Positions 1 to 5,418 of a DNA stretch of 23,094 bases are shown here, in pieces (the stretch's first letter is position 1; each line of letters starts with the position of its first letter). Made by a program: the position numbers and the translations under genes. The stretch covers positions 1-23,094 of the forward strand of contig DKWG01000031.1 in the NCBI GenBank assembly GCA_002491605.1, read 5' to 3'. The DNA is from Ruminococcus sp. UBA7158 (GTDB taxonomy: Bacteria > Bacillota > Clostridia > Oscillospirales > Ruminococcaceae). Under the pieces are notes generated by a model, which saw only the letters and a program-made list of their open reading frames with translations, was not told where the DNA came from and ran no database searches.

Positions 1-19
1 TTTCATCAAGTTATTGCCA

Positions 20-48
20 TTGACTGCAAATATATTGTATGTTATACT
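20..48 (+). promoter_or_regulatory. Sigma-A type promoter upstream of the nucleotide-sugar dehydratase gene
   Basis: TTGACT at 20-25 and TATACT at 43-48 are separated by exactly 17 bases, close to the housekeeping consensus. Transcription would start near 55 and leave a leader of about 100 bases before the ATG at 155. The leader is very A+T-rich and I see no riboswitch or strong hairpin in it. The call rests on motif match and spacing only. Confidence 0.7.
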
Positions 49-154
49 TAATAAAATGTTTGAATGTATATAGTGAAAATGATTTTATGTATTTTAATAA
101 AAAATGGAATTTTATATACTACGCGTTTAATACATTTTAGGAGCGATAGGAATA

Positions 155-2089
155 ATGAATGAGAAAAAAGGGATAATCAAATCGGTGAGATGGGCACTGG
201 TTACTTATGATACTATATTGTTTGCTGTAATAAATATTTTATTACTGGGGTTGGGCAATAAGTTTGCCGGACTTACATTTTATCATTTCCTTGCATATAC
301 AGTACTGCCGCTTGTCTGCATTTTCGCCTGTCGTTTGTTCGGCGAGGTGTATCGTCAGATTTGGAGATACGGCGGCGTTCAGAGCTACATAAGGCTTATG
401 ATCGCGGACGGCGTGGCGTTTATACTTTATCAGCTTTTAATGTTTGCCGTTCCTGTTGAGCGGCTCGCAGTGTCAAGAAGCTTGGCGATGTTCAGCATGA
501 ACCTTTTGGGCGCCTTGGCAATGCGTATGATGTATCGCTATGTTTTTAAGTGTTCGAATACTCAAACCGCATACGGAAGATTCTTAGGCTCATTGCTTCG
601 TGTATTTTCCGGTATCAAGAAGATTGAGTCCGATGAGCATAAGATACGAATTGCTATAATCGGAGCGGGACGAGTCGGTGTCGGTCTTGCAGAGGAGCTT
701 ATTAACAATTCGCTGTCATCATATACTCCTGTTTGCTTTGTCGACTCCGGCAAGGAAAAGGTCGGCAGGGAGATTCACGGTATACCCGTTTTATCTGAGG
801 ATGAGGCGACGCTTGAAAAGCTCAGGCTTCATGATATTCAGGAAATTGTATTTGCCATCCCTCAAGTCGATGCCGATAAGTGCAAGCAGCTTTATGAGTA
901 TTATAAATCGTCAGGCTGCAAGGTAAAGGTTTACGATTTTCCGACAATGCAGACAGCAGGCGGAAAGCGCCATATGCGTGAATTTGACATAGAAGAGCTT
1001 TTGTTCAGAAAGCCGCTTGATGTTGCAGATGAAAAGACGACTGAGTACTACAAGGACAAGGTTGTATTGATAACAGGCGGCGGTGGTTCTATCGGTTCGG
1101 AGCTTTGCCGTCAGCTTGCAAAAATGCAGCCAAAGCAAATTATAATACTTGATATCTTCGAAAACGGTGTTTATGACGTTCAGCAGGAGCTTAAGCTGTC
1201 CGATAAAGACCTTGATTTAAGAGTAGAAATTGCGTCGATAACAAACAGACGTGCCATGGCGAGAGTATTTATGGAATACAAGCCGCAGATTGTTATAAAC
1301 GCGGCTGCCCATAAGCACGTTCCGCTGATGGAGCATAACTGCATCGAAGCAATTGAAAATAACATTTTCGGAACGAAGATTATCGTAGAGCTTTGCGAGG
1401 AATACGGTGCTGAGCGCTTTATGATGGTTTCAACCGATAAGGCTGTCAATCCGACAAACGTTATGGGTGCTACCAAGCGTATGTGTGAGATGATTGTGCA
1501 GAGTGCAAGCACCTGCGGTCATGTTAAATACAGTGCGACAAGATTCGGAAACGTTTTAGGAAGCGCAGGCTCTGTCATTCCGCTGTTTAAAAGGCAGATT
1601 GCAAACGGCGGTCCTATTACTCTTACCGACAAGCGAATTATCCGCTTTTTCATGACAATTCCGGAGGCCTCGCAGCTTGTTTTACAGAGCGGAGCAATGG
1701 CTAAAAACGGTGAATTGTTTGTTTTGGATATGGGTAAGCCGGTCAAGATATTGGAGCTGGCGGAGAATATGATTCGCTTGTCAGGAGCGCATGATATTGA
1801 TATAGTCGAGGTAGGTTTAAGACCGGGAGAAAAGCTCTATGAAGAGATCCTGGTAAAAACCGAGGAGCTTGATAAAACCGAAAACAGCTTGATATTTATC
1901 GAAAAGGATAAGGCACTTTCGGATGACGAAATAAATATTAAGCTTGATATACTCAGAAAGGCTTGTGCGACCGGAAACGACAACGTAGCCAGAGATGCGC
2001 TGAAGAGCGTTGTCCCGACATTCAGAAGCCCTGAGGAGATAAATAAAATGGTCGGAAATGAAGTTAAACAGGATGCTTACAGTGTATAA
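155..2089 (+). CDS. FlaA1/CapD-family UDP-sugar 4,6-dehydratase, membrane-anchored
   Basis: This is a polysaccharide-biosynthesis dehydratase/epimerase of the long membrane-anchored type (PglF, CapD, WbpM relatives). Such enzymes convert UDP-GlcNAc to a 4-keto-6-deoxy sugar at the inner face of the membrane for capsule, glycan or glycoprotein synthesis. Residues 1-130 hold about four hydrophobic segments. A first Rossmann domain begins at GAGRVGVG (170-177). The catalytic extended-SDR domain begins near 302 with GGGGSIGSE (308-316). The active-site segment STDKAVNPTNVMGATKR (426-442) has Met437 where classical SDRs have Tyr, with Lys441 retained, as is normal for this family. The length of 644 is typical. 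The start has GGAGCGAT upstream. The exact sugar cannot be told from sequence, and no glycosyltransferases are visible nearby. The ComF-like gene follows after 12 bases. Confidence 0.93.
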   Translation: MNEKKGIIKSVRWALVTYDTILFAVINILLLGLGNKFAGLTFYHFLAYTVLPLVCIFACRLFGEVYRQIWRYGGVQSYIRLMIADGVAFILYQLLMFAVPVERLAVSRSLAMFSMNLLGALAMRMMYRYVFKCSNTQTAYGRFLGSLLRVFSGIKKIESDEHKIRIAIIGAGRVGVGLAEELINNSLSSYTPVCFVDSGKEKVGREIHGIPVLSEDEATLEKLRLHDIQEIVFAIPQVDADKCKQLYEYYKSSGCKVKVYDFPTMQTAGGKRHMREFDIEELLFRKPLDVADEKTTEYYKDKVVLITGGGGSIGSELCRQLAKMQPKQIIILDIFENGVYDVQQELKLSDKDLDLRVEIASITNRRAMARVFMEYKPQIVINAAAHKHVPLMEHNCIEAIENNIFGTKIIVELCEEYGAERFMMVSTDKAVNPTNVMGATKRMCEMIVQSASTCGHVKYSATRFGNVLGSAGSVIPLFKRQIANGGPITLTDKRIIRFFMTIPEASQLVLQSGAMAKNGELFVLDMGKPVKILELAENMIRLSGAHDIDIVEVGLRPGEKLYEEILVKTEELDKTENSLIFIEKDKALSDDEINIKLDILRKACATGNDNVARDALKSVVPTFRSPEEINKMVGNEVKQDAYSV

Positions 2090-2101
2090 GCAGCGGCGAT
2101 T

Positions 2102-2884
2102 ATGTTAAATGAATTTGTAAAGAATTCCTTGGCTTTGGCGTTAGACTTTGTTTATCCAAATAAATGCGGGTTTTGCGGACGGGTTATACCATTTGGCAAA
2201 CCCGCTTGTTCCATTTGTGAAAGAGAAGTTTTAGGTATAACCTCAGAGTGGAGCAATAAGAGGATGGATTCGGTTTTATGTGATGAGTACAAAAGCTCAC
2301 AATCGTTCGGAACGTGCGTTGCCGCCACCGGTTATACAGGTGCCGTTAAGCACGGAATGATACGGCTTAAGAGGTTTTCAAGGAATACGGCAGTTGAGCT
2401 GTGCCCAATTTTAGCGGACAGGCTGCTTTGTCTTGTCGATATCAATGAAATCGATTATATCACATTTGTTCCGATATCAAAAAGGCGCAATAGACTGTCG
2501 GGATACAATCAATCAGAGATTATTGCAGGTATTCTATCCGAGCTGCTTAAGATACCGATAGCAAGCAGTGTAATAATAAAGACAAACGATAAGTCTCAGC
2601 ATACGCAGCGCAGTGTTCGCAAAAGGAAAGAGCTTGCAGCAACTTCATATGCCATCTCAAATAAGCATATGGATATAAGCGGCAAAACTATTCTTTTGTG
2701 TGATGACATAGTCACAACGGGCTCAACTCTTTTCGCTTGCTCAAAGGTATTAAAGGATGCCGGCGCAAAGGACATAATATGTGCTGTTTTAGCAGCTTCT
2801 GTTAAGAGCCCTGCCGGCAAGGTAAATGCAATTTCCGAGGCAACAATTAATCAAGTTCAGTGTAACGACAAAAGCTTATGTTGA
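2102..2884 (+). CDS. comF: ComF-family phosphoribosyltransferase-like protein
   Basis: This 260-residue protein has the full ComF architecture. An N-terminal zinc-ribbon motif has cysteine pairs at C22/C25 and C36/C39. It is followed by a type-I phosphoribosyltransferase fold with the conserved block VPISKRRNRLSGYNQSE (123-139) and the PRPP-binding loop LLCDDIVTTGSTL (198-210). ComF/ComFC proteins are needed for DNA uptake in naturally competent bacteria and are linked to recombination functions; no enzymatic substrate can be inferred here. The gene lies 12 bases after the dehydratase gene. It has no obvious Shine-Dalgarno sequence (GCAGCGGCGATT precedes the ATG), so translation may depend on coupling. 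No comFA helicase or other competence genes are present. I see no terminator after it. Confidence 0.88.
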   Translation: MLNEFVKNSLALALDFVYPNKCGFCGRVIPFGKPACSICEREVLGITSEWSNKRMDSVLCDEYKSSQSFGTCVAATGYTGAVKHGMIRLKRFSRNTAVELCPILADRLLCLVDINEIDYITFVPISKRRNRLSGYNQSEIIAGILSELLKIPIASSVIIKTNDKSQHTQRSVRKRKELAATSYAISNKHMDISGKTILLCDDIVTTGSTLFACSKVLKDAGAKDIICAVLAASVKSPAGKVNAISEATINQVQCNDKSLC

Positions 2885-2961
2885 GCGAATAAAGCAATTA
2901 TTAATATCTAATGGAAATTTGGAGATACTAAAAGAAAGAATATCAATAATTATAATTTTTC

Positions 2962-2990
2962 TTTACATATTAATATCTATGTGATATAGT
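2962..2990 (+). promoter_or_regulatory. Sigma-A type promoter for the histidine-kinase-like gene
   Basis: TTTACA (2962-2967) and TATAGT (2985-2990) are 17 bases apart. Transcription would begin near 2997, about 84 bases upstream of the ATG at 3081. GGAGG (3069-3073 region) sits at good distance from that ATG. The promoter suggests that this gene is expressed separately from comF. Confidence 0.65.
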
Positions 2991-3080
2991 TGATACAGTT
3001 AATGCGAGGAATCTGAGATAAAAAGCGGATATCGAAAATCATATTGGTTGCCTGTTTTTTTCTCTTCGGAGGGTACCTAA

Positions 3081-3824
3081 ATGGATAAATCTAAATACAA
3101 TATGAGCGAGTATGACTGCAGTATTATAAAGAAAAATATGACTGAGGCCTTAAGTATCTCTCAAAAGCTTTCTGTAGTGTTTGAGGATATAGAGGACTAC
3201 GAATCTTATGACTCCGTTCAGCGTGTCATAAAGTGCTGTTACAATGTTATGTCGAGCATTATTAACATCGACGAGCTTATCAAGATGGACAGCTATTATC
3301 CGCAAAGAGTTAACCTGAGTAGAATCATTGAAGATATTGTTTCGGCTTGCCGTTCAAAGCTTCGCCATTGCGGCGTTAAAATACTTTGCGACTGCAGTGA
3401 AAATATCATTGCGATGACCGATGCCGACAGATTTGTGTCTGCCTTGATGAATTTGATTATTAACTCCGTTCAGAACACCGAAAGAGGGAACGGGGAGGTA
3501 AAGATCAAGGTTATTGTGTTGGGCGAGAATATATCCGTCTCAGTTTCTGACAACGGCTACGGATTGGATAGGGATGAGATCACAGAGTGTATAGAGTCTG
3601 ATGAAGCCTGCGGTCTTAAGGTTGTATCTGAATTTTGCAAAGCTGCCGGAACTAAGCTTTTTACTGACGTCAGCGCCGACGGCGGATTGTTGGTATCGTT
3701 CAGGCTTCCTGCGGCGAGTGAAGGAGAGATTATCCTAAAGTCCCCGAAAGCATTTATATCGACAGGCTCGCTGTCCGCTGTAAGCATATATCTTTCTAAA
3801 ATAGAGGATTCGGTAATAGATTAA
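3081..3824 (+). CDS. Histidine-kinase-like ATPase (HATPase_c) without a recognisable phosphoacceptor histidine
   Basis: The C-terminal half is a GHKL/HATPase_c domain: N-box LMNLIINSVQNT (122-133), G1-box VSDNGYGLD (156-164) and a short G2-like GLKVV (178-182). Residues 12-75 form a helical region where the dimerisation/phosphotransfer (DHp) helices of a sensor kinase should be. This region contains no histidine at all; the first His is at 96, inside the ATPase domain. There is no signal sequence, membrane segment or sensor domain, so the protein is probably cytoplasmic. No response-regulator gene is adjacent. It could be a degenerate kinase, an ATP-binding scaffold, or a kinase of another residue. 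The family assignment is firm, the function is open. It has its own promoter and an excellent ribosome binding site, and ends just before a bidirectional hairpin. Confidence 0.8.
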   Translation: MDKSKYNMSEYDCSIIKKNMTEALSISQKLSVVFEDIEDYESYDSVQRVIKCCYNVMSSIINIDELIKMDSYYPQRVNLSRIIEDIVSACRSKLRHCGVKILCDCSENIIAMTDADRFVSALMNLIINSVQNTERGNGEVKIKVIVLGENISVSVSDNGYGLDRDEITECIESDEACGLKVVSEFCKAAGTKLFTDVSADGGLLVSFRLPAASEGEIILKSPKAFISTGSLSAVSIYLSKIEDSVID

Positions 3825-3841
3825 TTTGTCGAGTCCGAATA

Positions 3842-3881
3842 ATAAAAAATGCTGACGAATAGTTAAATGTTCGTCAGCATT
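3842..3881. terminator. Bidirectional intrinsic terminator between convergent genes
   Basis: AATGCTGACGAA (3848-3859) and TTCGTCAGCATT (3870-3881) form a perfect 12-base-pair stem with a 10-base loop. Read on the minus strand the stem is followed by a run of six T (complement of A3844-A3849 region), a proper terminator for the minus-strand membrane-protein gene ending at 3958. Read on the plus strand only a weak T-rich tail follows the histidine-kinase-like gene. Confidence 0.85.
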
Positions 3882-3957
3882 AATAATATATAATCGGTTC
3901 ATCGGACAAACGGATTTTGACCGTTATTGTCTATCGACCTTAAGGTACAATCAGACC

Positions 3958-4488
3958 TTATTTATCATACTCATATTCATATTCGCCGCTTTCAAATTTT
4001 CTAAGATATATCTTTCTTGAGATGACATATGACCCGACGCAAATTGCAAACATTAAGAGCGCACCGAGCAGGGCGTAAATTTCGACATCGTTTGTAAGCT
4101 TTGAAATCCAAAAGCTTGTAAAATAGATCTCTCTCATTACGTTAGCTGCGTTTATATCCTTTACATAGCTTATAAGAAAAGCAGGGAGGCAATAAACAGC
4201 GCAGGTTATCAGCATGGTTATGGCGACAAGGAAAGGATTGTATCTTCCGTATGCTGTGTGTCTTTTGGCGTCATCACGAAACAGAGCTATAAGAAGGAGT
4301 ATAGGAACAAACCAGGAGATAAGGCTGAGAGTTTCGGGGTTGTCGTAAAGTGCAAGTCTGGGTATAAATGTTCCGACCACACCTAAAATCGCAGTTCTTC
4401 CGATTATAACACCGAAGATGTTTATAAGCCAAAACAGACCGAATCTTGCGAGTGAATACAGCATATCTTTAAGAGAATCTCTTTCCAT
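3958..4488 (-). CDS. Hypothetical membrane protein with four predicted helices
   Basis: This 176-residue protein is not one I recognise. Hydrophobic segments lie at about 15-40, 54-70, 85-108 and 137-158. There is a charged loop RDDAKRHTAYGRYNP around 71-85 and a charged tail ending in EYEYEYDK. No catalytic or transport motif is visible. The ATG at 4488 is well supported by GGAGG a few bases upstream and by a sigma-A-like promoter at 4580-4607. The gene is monocistronic, closed by the terminator at 3842-3881. Its topology and basic tail (SRKIYLRK) loosely resemble those of the membrane protein at 10049-10633. This resemblance is by eye only. Confidence 0.75.
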   Translation of the reverse strand: MERDSLKDMLYSLARFGLFWLINIFGVIIGRTAILGVVGTFIPRLALYDNPETLSLISWFVPILLLIALFRDDAKRHTAYGRYNPFLVAITMLITCAVYCLPAFLISYVKDINAANVMREIYFTSFWISKLTNDVEIYALLGALLMFAICVGSYVISRKIYLRKFESGEYEYEYDK

Positions 4489-4579
4489 AATGAACCTCCG
4501 TAATTAATGGTTCACTGATTAACCTTAGACGATCGGTTAGTTGCGGCAATCGAATGTATTAATCGTGTTTATTATATAT

Positions 4580-4607
4580 ATTATCTATGCTTTTTGTAAA
4601 ATGTCAA
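4580..4607 (-). promoter_or_regulatory. Sigma-A type promoter for the 3958-4488 membrane protein gene
   Basis: On the minus strand TTGACA (4607-4602) and GATAAT (4585-4580) are 16 bases apart. The start of transcription would be near 4573, giving a leader of about 85 bases before the ATG at 4488. The region is otherwise A+T-rich and without features. Confidence 0.65.
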
Positions 4608-4823
4608 TAGTAAATGAGGATATTTTATCCGTTCTTTTATCGAAATGATAAAATATGCTATTATAATCGCATCCGGCTATGCGAAGACTTATATAAGTCG
4701 ACCCCGAAAAAATACAAGCTGCGTTTTGTTATGAGTCTTTATCGTCTTTATGCAATTGCACTGCGGTGCTGCCGACTTTGGTCAGCAGCACCGCAGTTGC
4801 TTTTAAGATTTATTTGTGACAGA
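4608..4823. other. Intergenic stretch holding a possible small transcript
   Basis: No believable gene is seen on either strand between the minus-strand promoter and the stop codon of the Cys-rich gene at 4824. A TATAAT at 4662-4667 (plus strand) has no good -35 partner. Downstream lie GCAT/ATGC arms (4669-4682), the perfect palindrome GACTTATATAAGTC (4686-4699) and the strong hairpin at 4758-4800 followed by TTTT. Read forward this would make an RNA of about 130 bases ending at that hairpin. I do not recognise it as a known RNA family, so this is only a possibility. Confidence 0.3.
4758..4804. terminator. Strong GC-rich hairpin downstream of the Cys-rich gene
   Basis: CTGCGGTGCTGC (4761-4772) pairs with GCAGCACCGCAG (4785-4796). 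GAC/GTC closes a four-base loop, with one mismatch in the stem and GCA/TGC at its base. It lies 24 bases after the stop of the minus-strand Cys-rich gene. The only T-run (4801-4804, followed by further T-rich sequence) is on the plus-strand side, so it looks more like a forward terminator or a bidirectional one. Confidence 0.6.
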
Positions 4824-4982
4824 TCAGCATCCGCAGCCGCAGTTGTTGTTATTATCGCAGCCGTTGTTGCATCCGCATCCGCAGCCACAGCCGAAGCCGT
4901 TGCCGTTGAAAGCGAAGAGGATGATGAGGATGAGTATGATGATCCACCAGTAGGATCCGCCGAAGCAAGATGAGCAATTCAT
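4824..4982 (-). CDS. Cys/Gly/Asn-rich membrane miniprotein, 52 residues
   Basis: The minus strand encodes 52 residues from ATG 4982-4980 to TGA 4826-4824. The parts are: MNCSSCFGGSYWW; a purely hydrophobic helix IIILILIILFAF (about 14-25); NGNGFG; then Cys-Gly repeats, an NNGCDNNNN spacer and a final CGCGC. Cysteine makes up a fifth of the residues. The start is supported by AAGGAGAT eight bases upstream, by the hairpin after the stop, and by a sporulation-type promoter-like sequence at 5054-5080. The short Gly-rich head, single hydrophobic stretch and tiny size recall the YjcZ-type sporulation miniproteins of Firmicutes, though the Cys-rich tail differs. A metal-binding or disulfide-linked role at the spore surface is inference. 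Low complexity means chance is possible, but the start signals are strong. Confidence 0.7.
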   Translation of the reverse strand: MNCSSCFGGSYWWIIILILIILFAFNGNGFGCGCGCGCNNGCDNNNNCGCGC

Positions 4983-5053
4983 TAGATTATCTCCTTGAAT
5001 GTATATTTGAAGTAAGCTGCGCTGTTTTTATCAGCGGCTCAAGCTTCATAGTA

Positions 5054-5080
5054 CAGTTTATGAACTTCCCCAAAAAGTGT
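5054..5080 (-). promoter_or_regulatory. Possible late-sporulation promoter for the Cys-rich miniprotein
   Basis: On the minus strand AC (5080-5079) is followed after 16 bases by CATAAACTG (5062-5054). This resembles the mother-cell sigma-K pattern AC-N16/17-CATANNNTA with one mismatch at the last base. Transcription would start about 65-70 bases before the ATG at 4982. The motif is short and degenerate, so a chance match is quite possible; its value is that it agrees with the spore-protein look of the gene. Confidence 0.35.
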
Positions 5081-5243
5081 TACTCACATTTATTTCAGCC
5101 GTTGTCAGTCTCGCTTCGCCGTCAGCGCTTCTTCGAGTTATAGTTTTATACGCACGAGCCGATGAAAAAACATTTTTGCAGCCGCTTGTCTATATTTTCA
5201 TTGAGTATCGGTATAAATCATAGAATGTAATGTAGCAATAATT

Positions 5244-5281
5244 CTTTGACAGGAGTATATAAGCTTATATAACTGTCAAAG
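5244..5281 (+). promoter_or_regulatory. clpC promoter enclosed in a large palindrome
   Basis: TTGACA (5246-5251) and TATAAC (5268-5273) are 16 bases apart, a good sigma-A promoter; transcription would begin about 140 bases before clpC. The promoter is enclosed by a perfect inverted repeat, CTTTGACAG (5244-5252) and CTGTCAAAG (5273-5281). Between these arms is a second perfect palindrome, TATATAAGCTTATATA (5256-5271). A dimeric repressor bound here would cover both promoter hexamers. The half-site TTTGAC/GTCAAA shares letters with CtsR half-sites but is inverted rather than directly repeated. Confidence 0.6.
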
Positions 5282-5418
5282 CTTAGTAGTGTAAACCCAG
5301 CAGTATATTTGACTCAACCCATCAAATTGATTTGTAAGAAAACGTGGAGCGTTATCGCATACAACAAAAATATTAACATATTACGCAAATCCATAAACTA
5401 TGAAAGCGAGGACAATTT

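Larger units (their letters stand above)
4983..5418. other. 436-base intergenic region between divergent genes
   Basis: No gene is seen on either strand. It holds the ribosome binding site and promoter-like sequence of the minus-strand Cys-rich gene at its left, and at its right the clpC promoter, the palindrome over it, and a leader of about 140 bases before the clpC ATG. The middle part, about 5095-5235, shows nothing I can name. I looked for the heptad direct repeat GGTCAAA-N3-GGTCAAA of CtsR and for the CIRCE inverted repeat, and found neither. Confidence 0.6.

Noticed and set aside
4614..4973. A 119-codon forward reading frame rich in Ala and Val at its end
   Set aside because: Its low-complexity part is the antisense of the Cys-Gly repeats of the minus-strand miniprotein, it has no ribosome binding site, and it runs through the hairpin at 4758-4800.
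4824..4982. The CG-rich codon repeat as a simple tandem DNA repeat or CRISPR-like array
   Set aside because: The repeats are short and codon-phased with a coherent protein, ribosome binding site and stop. No spacer-repeat structure is present anywhere in the window.
5282..5418. CtsR or CIRCE operators in the clpC leader
   Set aside because: TTTGACT and ATCAAA fragments occur, but no directly repeated GGTCAAA heptads and no TTAGCACTC-N9-GAGTGCTAA inverted repeat.
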